Under the pieces are notes generated by a model. The model did not search any database, was not told the DNA's origin, and worked only from the letters and a program-made list of their open reading frames with translations. Of a stretch of 38,562 bases of DNA, positions 25,830-33,496 are shown piece after piece. The stretch is from Sphingobacteriaceae bacterium (GTDB lineage Bacteria; Bacteroidota; Bacteroidia; Sphingobacteriales; Sphingobacteriaceae), in assembly GCA_947459195.1 (NCBI GenBank), contig CANHCS010000013.1, positions 1 to 38,562 of the forward strand, given 5' to 3'. The translations under genes and the position numbers were made by a program. Numbering within the stretch: the stretch's first letter is position 1; every line of letters begins with the position of its first letter.

Positions 25830-26165
25830 ATGGCACAAAATAAAAAAGCAGACTTTTCTGAAATAGATCAAGAGATGGCAAATTTTGCAAAGGCTCTTTC
25901 ACACCCGGCCAGGGTAGCAATTATCAAAATCTTAGCAGCGCAGAGTAGCTGTATTTGCGGTGAAATTGTTGAAGTGCTCCCACTAGCACAATCTACTGTA
26001 TCACAACATTTAAAGGAGCTACAACTTGCTGGCCTGGTAAAAGGTACAATTGATGGGAATAAATCTTGTTATTGCATCAATTGGGAAACAATGCAGCAAG
26101 CTATCCAACAGTTTAACGGGCTCCTGAATACTTTAAATGATCGAAAAACTTTTAGTTGTTGCTAA
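25830..26165 (+). CDS. arsR: ArsR family metalloid-responsive repressor
   Basis: A 111-residue winged-helix repressor. The recognition helix region is VLPLAQSTVSQHLKELQLAGLV (46-70, in parts), typical of ArsR/SmtB proteins. Candidate As(III) ligands are Cys41 and Cys43 (SSCICGEIV, at the start of the DNA-binding region), Cys80 and Cys82 (KSCYCINW) and the terminal pair Cys110-Cys111. The arrangement is not the canonical CVCDLC of E. coli ArsR. The frame is open upstream to 25743, but the ATG at 25830 removes a hydrophobic extension that would cover the promoter. A palindromic operator lies 15 bp upstream. It heads arsR-acr3-arsC. Confidence 0.93.
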   Translation: MAQNKKADFSEIDQEMANFAKALSHPARVAIIKILAAQSSCICGEIVEVLPLAQSTVSQHLKELQLAGLVKGTIDGNKSCYCINWETMQQAIQQFNGLLNTLNDRKTFSCC

Positions 26166-26174
26166 TTAGACCCT

Positions 26175-27206
26175 ATGAAACCAAAACTTTCCTTTTTAGA
26201 CCGTTACCTTACCCTATGGATATTTTCTGCTATGGCCATAGGCGTGACATTAGGGTACTTGATACCGGAAACACCTGCATTTATTTACCAATTTCAATCG
26301 GGAAGCACGAACATTCCGATCGCGATTGGCTTGATCTTGATGATGTATCCGCCGCTGGCTAAAGTTAAATTTGAAGAATTGCCCGGAGTGTTTAAAAATC
26401 TAAAAGTCTTGGGCCTGTCCTTGCTCCAAAACTGGGTAATTGGGCCTTTATTCATGTTTTTGCTGGCCGTCATTTTTCTGGCAGATTATCCTGAATACAT
26501 GATCGGCTTGATTCTGATCGGGATTGCCCGATGCATTGCCATGGTGATTGTGTGGAATGATCTGGCTAAGGGCGACCGCATTTACACTGCCGGACTGGTC
26601 GCTTTTAACTCCATTTTCCAGGTAGTTTTTTACAGCGTGTATGCCTGGTTTTTCATTACCATATTACCTCCCTTGTTCGGACTAAAGGGCTTTGAAGTGG
26701 CAATTACCATCGGCCAGGTGGCCGAAAGTGTTTTTATTTATTTAGGGATTCCTTTCTTGGCGGGATGGCTTTCGAGGGTGATACTGATTAAAATTAAGGG
26801 CAAAGAATGGTTCGAAAAGGTGTACCTGCCCAAAATAAGCCCGATTACCTTGATCGCTCTTTTGTTTACCATTTTGGTAATGTTTAGTTTAAAAGGACAA
26901 TTGATTGTTCAAATTCCGATGGATGTATTGCGCATCGCCTTCCCCCTGACGATTTATTTCGCCATCATGTTCTTCAGCGCTTTCTACCTATCTAAAAAAG
27001 CTGGTATTAACTATTCGAGATCCACCTCTCTTGCCTTCACTGCCGCTGGAAACAATTTCGAATTGGGCATTGCGGTAGCTATAGCCGTATTTGGGGTAAA
27101 TTCGGGTGCAGCATTTGCTGCCGTCATCGGTCCACTGATAGAGGTACCGGTTTTGATCTTACTGGTGAATTGGGCCTTGAAACAGGAACAAAAATTTAAA
27201 GCATGA
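26175..27206 (+). CDS. ACR3 family arsenite efflux permease
   Basis: A 343-residue inner-membrane As(III) exporter with ten predicted helices. Family marks are [20 protein letters not shown] at the N-terminus, [25 protein letters not shown], the conserved cysteine in [20 protein letters not shown] (helix 4), [15 protein letters not shown] and the C-terminal [26 protein letters not shown]3 carriers extrude arsenite using the proton gradient. It begins 9 bp after arsR and overlaps arsC by 4 bases (ATGA), so the three are one transcript. The protein is often called arsB in annotation although it is unrelated to E. coli ArsB. Confidence 0.95.
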   Translation: MKPKLSFLDRYLTLWIFSAMAIGVTLGYLIPETPAFIYQFQSGSTNIPIAIGLILMMYPPLAKVKFEELPGVFKNLKVLGLSLLQNWVIGPLFMFLLAVIFLADYPEYMIGLILIGIARCIAMVIVWNDLAKGDRIYTAGLVAFNSIFQVVFYSVYAWFFITILPPLFGLKGFEVAITIGQVAESVFIYLGIPFLAGWLSRVILIKIKGKEWFEKVYLPKISPITLIALLFTILVMFSLKGQLIVQIPMDVLRIAFPLTIYFAIMFFSAFYLSKKAGINYSRSTSLAFTAAGNNFELGIAVAIAVFGVNSGAAFAAVIGPLIEVPVLILLVNWALKQEQKFKA

Positions 27207-27589
27207 AAAAGACTTTTCTATTTGTGTGCATTGAGAATAGTAACCGTAGCCAGATGGCGCAAGCCTTTGCCAACATTTGGGGCGGCGAAGCGGTGGAAGC
27301 TTATAGTGCGGGTTCTAAACCCTCCGGAAAAATAAACCCGAAAGCCATTGCGGCCATGGCCGAATTGGGTTATGACTTAGCAAAACATCAGTCTAAATCG
27401 TTGAATGAGATCCCCCCTATTACTTTTGATTATGTGGTAACGATGGGGTGCGGCGATGCCTGCCCCTGGGTACCGGCAAAACACCGGATAGATTGGCAAA
27501 TACCAGATCCCAGAGAAATGGAAGCCAAAGCATTTAATCAAGTGCGTGACCTGATTGCTGAGAAAGTTAAATCACTGATTGATTGTTAA
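27203..27589 (+). CDS. arsC: Arsenate reductase, LMW-phosphatase (thioredoxin-coupled) type
   Basis: A 128-residue cytoplasmic enzyme that reduces As(V) to As(III), the substrate of the upstream ACR3 pump. The phosphatase-like loop is Cys9-IENSN-Arg15-Ser near the N-terminus. The redox cascade cysteines are Cys83 and Cys87 in [14 protein letters not shown], and the DP motif lies in IPDPREME. These are the marks of the S. aureus pI258 ArsC class, not of glutaredoxin-coupled ArsC. Its start overlaps the acr3 stop by ATGA. It converges on the minus-strand TPP riboswitch terminator directly after its stop. Confidence 0.94.
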   Translation: MKKTFLFVCIENSNRSQMAQAFANIWGGEAVEAYSAGSKPSGKINPKAIAAMAELGYDLAKHQSKSLNEIPPITFDYVVTMGCGDACPWVPAKHRIDWQIPDPREMEAKAFNQVRDLIAEKVKSLIDC

Positions 27590-27590
27590 A

Positions 27591-27627
27591 AAACAAGGGC
27601 TTTGGCATTCGCCAAAAACCCTTGTTT
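27591..27627 (-). terminator. Terminator hairpin following the TPP aptamer
   Basis: AAACAAGGG pairs with CCCTTGTTT, with an inner TTTGGC/GCCAAA helix. On the minus strand it ends in six T, while on the plus strand the tail is TTTATCTTC. The U-tract therefore fits minus-strand termination best, one base after the riboswitch aptamer. It may also stop the ars transcript. Confidence 0.8.
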
Positions 27628-27628
27628 A

Positions 27629-27717
27629 TCTTCTTTGAATCCCTACGCTGGCATTATCCAGATCAGGTTCGATGAGTATATTCTCAGATTCCTAAGAACC
27701 ACCCCCTCCAAAGAAGA
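27629..27717 (-). promoter_or_regulatory. TPP (THI-box) riboswitch, orphan
   Basis: On the minus strand all hallmarks of the thiamine pyrophosphate aptamer appear in order. A perfect 9-bp P1 is TCTTCTTTG with CAAAGAAGA. Then come GGGGGTGG, P3 GGTTC-TTAG-GAATC, the invariant CTGAGA, CGAACCTGATCTGG, ATAATGCCAG and CGTAGGGA. A terminator hairpin follows at once. Such elements normally switch off thiamine biosynthesis or uptake genes when TPP is plentiful. Here the downstream minus-strand DNA holds only the oppositely oriented ars operon, so no regulated gene is present. Confidence 0.9.
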
Positions 27718-27839
27718 TTTAATTAAACAACATGATTCGGGAGGATTGGTTTTGAAAAATATTTTTTCTCTTTCATTTTTCTTGGCATGCAAATTACCTG
27801 GCACTGACCGTATACAAGTTAAAAAGCACTTAAAAACGG

Positions 27840-27847
27840 TATATTTG
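27840..27847 (+). promoter_or_regulatory. -7 promoter element of mnmA
   Basis: TATATTTG is a perfect TAnnTTTG box ending 7 bases before the mnmA ATG. The -33 region is weak (TTA at 27819-27821, 18 bp spacing). The predicted leader is about four bases. Confidence 0.55.
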
Positions 27848-27854
27848 CAGCAGA

Positions 27855-28943
27855 ATGAGCAAACACGGTAGAATTTTGGTGGCCATGAGTGGCGGCGTGG
27901 ATAGTTCGGTGGCATCGGTGATGTTGCATGAGCAGGGCTATGAAGTGATCGGCTTGACCATGAAAACCTGGGATTATGCATCAGCAGGTGGTTCTTCTAA
28001 AGAAACCGGATGTTGCAGCTTAGACAGTATCAACGATGCCCGTTCGCTGGCGGTTGCTTACGGTTTTCCGCATTATATTCTGGATATCCGCGATGAGTTT
28101 GGAGATTTTGTGATCGATAATTTTGTGGATGAATACTTGGCCGGACGTACGCCAAACCCATGTGTATTGTGCAATACGCACATTAAATGGGAAGCCTTAC
28201 TCAAACGAGCCGATAAACTGGATTGTGAGTTTATTGCCACCGGTCATTATGCGAATATTCGTTTACAGGATAATGGCCGCTATGTGATTTCTAAGGGTAA
28301 AGATGAGCACAAAGACCAGAGCTATGTGCTTTGGGGCGTTTCGCAAGATAATTTGGCACGCACCAAATTCCCGCTGGGTAGTTTTGCCAAATCAGAAATA
28401 CGGCAGATGGCGCTGGATATGGGACAGGTGGAACTGGCCAACAAATCAGAGAGCTACGAAATTTGTTTTGTGCCTGATAATGATTACCGTGCCTTTTTAC
28501 GTCATAAGGTGGAAGACCTGGATGAGCGCATTGGACCGGGTAATTTTGTCTTGAGCAATGGAAAAGTGGTGGGTCAACACCAGGGTTACCCTTATTATAC
28601 CATCGGGCAGCGCAAAGGTTTGGGCATTGCTTTGGGCCAACCGATGTTTGTAACACGCATTTTGCCTGAAAGTAATACAGTAATGCTGGGTACTGAAGAT
28701 GAATTGCAACAAAGCAGCGCCAGGGTGAGAAATTTGAACCTGGTGAAATATGAAAGCATCCAAGACCCCCTGGAAGCGATTACCAAGATCAGGTATAAGG
28801 ATGCGGGTACCATGAGCAGCATTGTGCAAGAAGGTAATGAAATGCGTATTGATTTTCATCATGCGGTTTCTGGTGTGGCTCCGGGGCAGTCGGCTGTGTT
28901 TTACGAGGACAGTGATCTATTGGGTGGTGGGTTCTTGATGTAA
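27855..28943 (+). CDS. mnmA: tRNA 2-thiouridylase MnmA
   Basis: A 362-residue PP-loop enzyme that installs the 2-thio group on wobble U34 of Lys, Glu and Gln tRNAs. The ATP pyrophosphatase loop is SGGVDSS (12-18). The catalytic cysteines are Cys106 (NPCVLCNTHIKW) and Cys204 (ESYEICFVPDNDY). FIATGHYA, DQSYVLWGV, the central beta domain starting VVGQHQGYPYYTIGQRKGLGI, and a C-terminal barrel (SAVFYEDSDLLGGG) complete the family pattern. Length is normal. It is monocistronic with a promoter almost touching the start codon. Confidence 0.96.
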   Translation: MSKHGRILVAMSGGVDSSVASVMLHEQGYEVIGLTMKTWDYASAGGSSKETGCCSLDSINDARSLAVAYGFPHYILDIRDEFGDFVIDNFVDEYLAGRTPNPCVLCNTHIKWEALLKRADKLDCEFIATGHYANIRLQDNGRYVISKGKDEHKDQSYVLWGVSQDNLARTKFPLGSFAKSEIRQMALDMGQVELANKSESYEICFVPDNDYRAFLRHKVEDLDERIGPGNFVLSNGKVVGQHQGYPYYTIGQRKGLGIALGQPMFVTRILPESNTVMLGTEDELQQSSARVRNLNLVKYESIQDPLEAITKIRYKDAGTMSSIVQEGNEMRIDFHHAVSGVAPGQSAVFYEDSDLLGGGFLM

Positions 28944-29206
28944 GTCGGAAGTTAAGAGTTCTCAGTTGGGAGACGTCATTCCGGCATTCTTTTTTTACTT
29001 ACCCTTTTTTGTCATCCAGAGCCTTTTAAAGGATTGCGTCTACCTTTCTACAAGCTCAAGGTGACTCAAGCCCTGAAAAATAAACCCGATTGGAGCGGTT
29101 TCCCGCTTTAGCGGGATTGAGCGGAAAGCGGGACTGCGAGTGTAAATTTTATTTTCTTTTAGTTTTCAAAAACATCTGTAAAATTCGGTCGTTAAATGTG
29201 ACATAT
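28944..29206. other. Spacer with dispersed palindromic element fragments
   Basis: No credible gene. The segment contains AGTTGGGAGACGTCATTCC, GTCATCCAGAG and CAAGCTCAAGGTGAC, which resemble words in the spacers at 13240 and 37900. A perfect hairpin TCCCGC-TTTA-GCGGGA (29101-29116) follows, then GGAAAGCGGGACTGCGAGTG. The last part shares CGGGATT and CTGCGAGTG with the decayed tRNA-Leu copies. It is best seen as dispersed non-coding repeats. Confidence 0.6.
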
Positions 29207-29237
29207 TTGGCAATCCTTATTTTAATCCCTTTATTTG
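29207..29237 (+). promoter_or_regulatory. Promoter of topA
   Basis: TTG (29207-29209), 20-bp spacer, then TTTATTTG (29230-29237), one mismatch to TAnnTTTG. The predicted leader is about 16 bases. Confidence 0.6.
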
Positions 29238-29256
29238 CACAAAATTCATCTGCTGC

Positions 29257-31605
29257 ATGGCAAAAAATCTACTGATAGTTGAGTCGCCGGCGAAAGCCAA
29301 AACCATTGAGGGGTATCTGGGCAAAGATTTCCTGGTGAAATCGAGTTATGGCCATATCCGTGATTTGGTGAAAACGGACGATGCCATTGATATTAAGCAT
29401 GGGTTTACGCAAAAATATGAGGTTCCGGCTGATAAGAAGGCGGTGGTGAGTGAGTTGAAGAAATTGGCTAAGGAAGCGGAAATGGTATGGCTGGCATCGG
29501 ATGAGGACCGAGAAGGGGAAGCCATTTCGTGGCATTTGTTTGAGACTTTAGACCTGAAAGCGGATAAGACGAAACGGATTGTTTTTCATGAGATTACGAA
29601 GCCGGCAATTATTAAAGCGATTGAGAATCCGCGACAGATAGATTATAATTTAGTGAATGCTCAACAAGCCCGCAGGGTTTTAGACCGTTTGGTGGGTTTT
29701 GAGCTTTCGCCGGTATTGTGGAAAAAGGTTAAACCCTCCTTATCTGCCGGCCGTGTACAATCGGTGGCGGTGCGTTTGATTGTAGACCGTGAGCGGGAAA
29801 TTAACCAATTTAAACCGGAGGCTGCTTTTAAAGTGGTAGCCATTTTTAGTACCGGAAAAGCTAAAGAGCTATTTAAGGCAGAATTGCTGCAGCGTTTTGC
29901 TGAGCAAGCAGCGGCTGCACAATTTTTGAATGACTGCCTGAGTGCTGCTTTTAGTGTAAACAGTTTGGAGACCAAACCTGCTAAGCGTAGTCCGGCGGCC
30001 CCTTTTACCACCTCTACTTTACAGCAGGAAGCCAGCCGTAAACTGGGTTTTTCGGTTTCGAGAACCATGTCGGTGGCGCAAAAATTATACGAAGCGGGTA
30101 AGATCACGTACATGCGTACGGATTCGGTGAACTTATCGGATACGGCACTGGATGCTGCAGCTAAGGAGATCCGTTCGGCTTATGGTGAGCAATACCATCA
30201 GCTGCGTAAGTTTAAAACTAAATCTGCCGGTGCTCAAGAGGCACACGAAGCCATCAGACCTACTTATTTTGATGTGCATACCTTGACTGGCGATGCGGCA
30301 GAGAAACGTTTGTATGAATTGATATGGAAGCGTGCCATTGCTTCGCAGATGTCGGAAGCAGCGTTTGAGAAAACGACGGCGAAAATTGGTATTTCTACTC
30401 GTGCTGAGGAACTGGTTGCGCAGGGTGAGGTCATGAAGTTTGATGGTTTCTTGAAAGTATATATGGAGAGCAGCGATGAGGAAGAAGATAATGAAGTAAA
30501 CCTGGAGGATAGCAACGATCAGGCTATTTTGCCACCCTTGAGTAAGGGGCAGGCGCTTGAATTGCGTGAAATGCATGCTACGGAACGTTATTCACGCCCA
30601 CCGGCACGTTATACTGAAGCCAGTTTGGTTAAAAAACTGGAGGAATTGGGCATTGGGCGCCCGTCTACTTATGCGCCAACGATCTCTACGGTACAAAACC
30701 GTGGTTATGTGGTAAAAGAAGATCGTGAGGGTAAAGTAAGGAATTATCAATTTTTGAGCCTGAGAGAATGCCAAATAGTTACAGAAACAAAAACGGAGAA
30801 TACGGGTGCTGAAAAGGCCAAGCTCTTCCCTACTGATATTGGTGCCATTGTGAATGATTTTTTGGTGGAGCATTTTAAAGGGATTGTAGATTTCCATTTT
30901 ACTGCCAAGGTGGAGAAGGAATTTGATGAGATTGCCCAAGGTCTGAAAGACTGGACGAAAATGCTGGAAGGCTTTTACGGTCCATTCCACTCTGAAGTGG
31001 AAAACACACTGCAAAACGCTGAACGTGCTAATGGTGGACGTGAACTGGGTATCGACCCGGCAAGCGGGAAGAAAATATCGGTCCGTATTGGCCGCTTTGG
31101 ACCTTTTGTGCAGATTGGTGATGCGGAGGATGAAGAAAAACCACGTTATGCCAGCTTGAGAAGCGGACAGATGTTGGAGAGCATTAGTCTGGAGGAGGCA
31201 CTGGATTTATTTAAGCTGCCTAAAAAAGTAGGTTCATTTGAAGATCTGGATATGACGGTTGCCATCGGTAAATTTGGTCCTTACATCCGCCATAATAACG
31301 CTTTCTATTCTTTACCAAAAGAAGTAGATCCTTTTGATGTGGATGAAGCTCAGGCTATTGAGATCATTGCGGATAAGCGCAAGCGTGATGCGGAAAAACT
31401 GATCAAGGTATTTGAGGAAAATCCGGAAGCCCGCATTGAGAATGGCCGCTGGGGCCCTTATATTAAATTTGGGAAATTGAATATCAAGATCCCGAAAGAT
31501 AAAACGCCTGAGGGCCTAACTTATGCAGAAGTTGCTGAATTGGCTGCTGCTGCCGAAAAAGAAGGCCCTAAGACCGGTGCCCGTCGTTTTGCCCGTAAGA
31601 AATAA
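29257..31605 (+). CDS. topA: DNA topoisomerase I
   Basis: A 782-residue type IA topoisomerase that relaxes negative supercoils. The TOPRIM domain shows Glu9 (LLIVESPAKAKTI) and Asp82, Asp84 and Glu86 (SDEDREGEAISWH). The active-site tyrosine is Tyr285 in KITYMRTDSVNLS, with KFKTKSAGAQEAHEAIRPT, ARYTEASLVKKLEELGIGRPSTYAPTI (in parts) and the closing domain around them. The C-terminus lacks four-Cys zinc fingers. It instead has repeated GRFGPFVQIG, GKFGPYIRHN and GRWGPYIKFGK modules and a basic tail (GARRFARKK). This topoisomerase C-terminal repeat layout is usual in Bacteroidota. The small downstream gene begins 8 bp later, probably in the same transcript. Confidence 0.97.
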   Translation: MAKNLLIVESPAKAKTIEGYLGKDFLVKSSYGHIRDLVKTDDAIDIKHGFTQKYEVPADKKAVVSELKKLAKEAEMVWLASDEDREGEAISWHLFETLDLKADKTKRIVFHEITKPAIIKAIENPRQIDYNLVNAQQARRVLDRLVGFELSPVLWKKVKPSLSAGRVQSVAVRLIVDREREINQFKPEAAFKVVAIFSTGKAKELFKAELLQRFAEQAAAAQFLNDCLSAAFSVNSLETKPAKRSPAAPFTTSTLQQEASRKLGFSVSRTMSVAQKLYEAGKITYMRTDSVNLSDTALDAAAKEIRSAYGEQYHQLRKFKTKSAGAQEAHEAIRPTYFDVHTLTGDAAEKRLYELIWKRAIASQMSEAAFEKTTAKIGISTRAEELVAQGEVMKFDGFLKVYMESSDEEEDNEVNLEDSNDQAILPPLSKGQALELREMHATERYSRPPARYTEASLVKKLEELGIGRPSTYAPTISTVQNRGYVVKEDREGKVRNYQFLSLRECQIVTETKTENTGAEKAKLFPTDIGAIVNDFLVEHFKGIVDFHFTAKVEKEFDEIAQGLKDWTKMLEGFYGPFHSEVENTLQNAERANGGRELGIDPASGKKISVRIGRFGPFVQIGDAEDEEKPRYASLRSGQMLESISLEEALDLFKLPKKVGSFEDLDMTVAIGKFGPYIRHNNAFYSLPKEVDPFDVDEAQAIEIIADKRKRDAEKLIKVFEENPEARIENGRWGPYIKFGKLNIKIPKDKTPEGLTYAEVAELAAAAEKEGPKTGARRFARKK

Positions 31606-31613
31606 TTCATTTC

Positions 31614-32021
31614 ATGAAGAAAGACATCCTACAGCCTGTTGTGGAAGGCATTTCTATTGCCGTGGTATTGGAGAGTGAAGATCCGGTGAGCAGACATTGG
31701 AATGTGTATTTGGTCAATCACCGTACAGAAAAGATTGAAAATGTTTTGGTGAGCTCGAAAGGATATGGAACGAAGGACGATAAAGAAGTGAAAACTTCTA
31801 CCCTACGCCATTCGATGGGCAGTTTGGAAGGACAAAGTTTTAGCACCATTGAAGCCATTGATGAGCAGGTTTTTGGCTTAACTAATGAGTATTGGTTGAG
31901 TTTTTATATTGGTGGTCAGTTATACGATAAGAAATTCATCTTCCTTCCCGAAAGCATTATCGACAGTAATTTGATCCGCATCCCGCTGGTGAACAAACCA
32001 GGTGTGATGATTGGGCAATAA
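31614..32021 (+). CDS. Uncharacterised small protein downstream of topA
   Basis: A 135-residue soluble protein that I do not recognise as a functionally defined family, though I believe similar short proteins occur in other Bacteroidota. It has no signal peptide or membrane segment. It reads as mainly beta: GISIAVVLESEDPVSRHWNVYLVN, IENVLVSSKGYG, WLSFYIGGQLYDKKFIFLPESI. A conserved-looking central stretch is STLRHSMGSLEGQSFSTIEAID. No cysteine, histidine cluster or nucleotide motif suggests catalysis. It lies 8 bp after topA and 39 bp before a PolB-type exonuclease, so it may share their transcript. The codon usage and frame are clean, supporting a real gene. Confidence 0.8.
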   Translation: MKKDILQPVVEGISIAVVLESEDPVSRHWNVYLVNHRTEKIENVLVSSKGYGTKDDKEVKTSTLRHSMGSLEGQSFSTIEAIDEQVFGLTNEYWLSFYIGGQLYDKKFIFLPESIIDSNLIRIPLVNKPGVMIGQ

Positions 32022-32060
32022 TTTAGCCGCCTTTACGTATAATCTCTTAATTTTACAGAG

Positions 32061-32771
32061 ATGCTCAGTCAGGTAGATTTACAACAAGTTTTGGTATTGG
32101 ATGTGGAAACCGCCCCTCAATATGCTTCGGCGGATGAGGTGCCGGCTGCCATCATGGATCTTTGGGCGCAAAAAACACAATATCAGCGTCGTGAAGGCGA
32201 AAGTCCGGAAGAGTATTATCATCGGGCCGGGATCTGGGCTGAGTTTGGAAAGATCGTTTGTATTTCTTTCGGCGGGTTTATCCGTAAGCAAGGTGAATAT
32301 GGTTTCAGGATCAAGTCTATCGCATCGGATGATGAGGTGGAAGTTTTACAAGGCTTCATCGATATTTTAAATAAACAGCCCAAAGAGCTGGTGTTATGTG
32401 CGCATAACGGGAAAGAGTTTGATTTCCCTTATTTGTGCAGACGCATGCTCATTAATGGTTTAAGCATCCCCAAACAATTACAGATTGCTGGTAAAAAGCC
32501 CTGGGAAATTAATCACCTGGATACCATGGAGCTCTGGAAGTTCGGGGATTTTAAGAATTATACTTCTCTTAATCTATTAGCTACTGTTTTGGGCATTCCC
32601 AATCCGAAAGATGATATCCAGGGTAGTGATGTACATTGGGTGTATTGGCAAGAAAAAGACTTAAAGCGTATTCAAACCTATTGCCAGAAAGATGTGCTGA
32701 CCACCGCACAGATCCTCATGAAATTTAAAGGCATGCCCTCCCTCTCTGAGGAATTGATCTCTTACGTTTAA
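32061..32771 (+). CDS. Predicted PolB-like 3'-5' exonuclease
   Basis: A 236-residue stand-alone ribonuclease H-like exonuclease. Motif I is VLDVETAP (Asp and Glu), motif II lies in LCAHNGKEFDFPYLCRRM (Asp) and motif III in YCQKDVLTTAQILMKF (Asp, with Tyr). These match the DEDDy proofreading fold of B-family polymerases and the family of free-standing PolB-like exonucleases. IWAEFGKIVCISFG and HLDTMELWKFGDFKNYTSLNLLATVLGIP are family-typical. No polymerase domain is attached. The role is likely DNA or RNA trimming; the substrate is unknown. It converges with the kinase-like gene, overlapping by 4 bases. Confidence 0.87.
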   Translation: MLSQVDLQQVLVLDVETAPQYASADEVPAAIMDLWAQKTQYQRREGESPEEYYHRAGIWAEFGKIVCISFGGFIRKQGEYGFRIKSIASDDEVEVLQGFIDILNKQPKELVLCAHNGKEFDFPYLCRRMLINGLSIPKQLQIAGKKPWEINHLDTMELWKFGDFKNYTSLNLLATVLGIPNPKDDIQGSDVHWVYWQEKDLKRIQTYCQKDVLTTAQILMKFKGMPSLSEELISYV

Positions 32772-33496
32772 AAAATCAGGTAATGTAATACGCCGGCAGC
32801 CGTCAGCTGGATGGTCAGGTTATCCAGGCCATGGCTACTGATGGATTCTACGAAAGCTGCAGCCAGTCCACAGATCAAACCCATAGTTATCGCGTAAGCC
32901 AGGCTAAAATCTCCCAATTGAAGCACAAAAATGAAGGCGATGATGCTGCTGACCAAAACCACGGCTGCGGATCCTTCCCAGCTCCGGCTGGCCCTTACAC
33001 CAAAAAGTGTAGGTACCGTATAGCGGTGTTTTCCCCACAGGGTACCTACGGGCTCTCCTACGGCATCCCCCCATCCACCCACGAAGTAGCCAATAAAAGC
33101 CGTTTGAGGGAAGAAAATATTGGACAAAATCCCTCCTGTCGCAGTAGCCAATAAGGGCAAAATGATGAATTTTTTCTGGTGTGGGGCATCTGTTTCGCGG
33201 GCCAGGGCCTGATAGAACCAGGTGCGATCGCCGAGTATGACAGCTAACAAAACCATGATGAACACAAAACCACCCAACAGACTCACGGCTTGTAAGCCGT
33301 ATTTGAACTGTAAATATCCCGCCAGCGAAAAAACAATGAAATGGAATGTTTTTCGGGTATAGGGTATTCTCAGCCCTTTTTTTACCCTCAGCCATCCGGA
33401 AAAAGCTGCTGCTGACAGCGCAATGATCATGATTGGCCACAGCAAACGAATGCTGAGTTCTGCTGGCGGTAAAAAGGGTTTAATTAGTTCGAACAT
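32768..33496 (-). CDS. Polyprenol/phytol/diacylglycerol kinase-like membrane protein
   Basis: A 242-residue protein with about seven membrane helices. It carries the CTP-dependent lipid kinase signatures RKTFHF (48-53), GDAVGEPVG (143-151), GKHR (155-158), RSWEGS (171-176) and ESISSHGLDN near 217-226. This layout is that of dolichol kinase, phytol kinase and yeast diacylglycerol kinase-type enzymes, which phosphorylate a membrane alcohol with CTP. Its start lies inside the 3' end of the upstream phosphatase-like gene (17-bp overlap), so translation is probably coupled. The pairing of a lipid kinase with a membrane phosphatase-like protein suggests opposing or sequential action on a lipid phosphate. 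That is inference. Confidence 0.8.
   Translation of the reverse strand: MFELIKPFLPPAELSIRLLWPIMIIALSAAAFSGWLRVKKGLRIPYTRKTFHFIVFSLAGYLQFKYGLQAVSLLGGFVFIMVLLAVILGDRTWFYQALARETDAPHQKKFIILPLLATATGGILSNIFFPQTAFIGYFVGGWGDAVGEPVGTLWGKHRYTVPTLFGVRASRSWEGSAAVVLVSSIIAFIFVLQLGDFSLAYAITMGLICGLAAAFVESISSHGLDNLTIQLTAAGVLHYLIF

Noticed and set aside
25632-27717. Integrative element at tRNA-Leu with att direct repeats around the ars operon
   Set aside because: I looked for a repeat of the tRNA 3' end (TTCGATTCCCGCCCC) downstream of arsC and found none. No integrase is present, and the duplicated tRNA parts are 5' halves, not the usual 3' ends.
27643-27981. Minus-strand 112-residue reading frame downstream of the TPP aptamer
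   Set aside because: It overlaps the aptamer and the mnmA start, has no family-like sequence, and is explained by open frame across structured RNA.
29661-31014. Long minus-strand open frames inside topA
   Set aside because: They are antisense shadows of a well-conserved gene, with no recognisable motifs and no start context.
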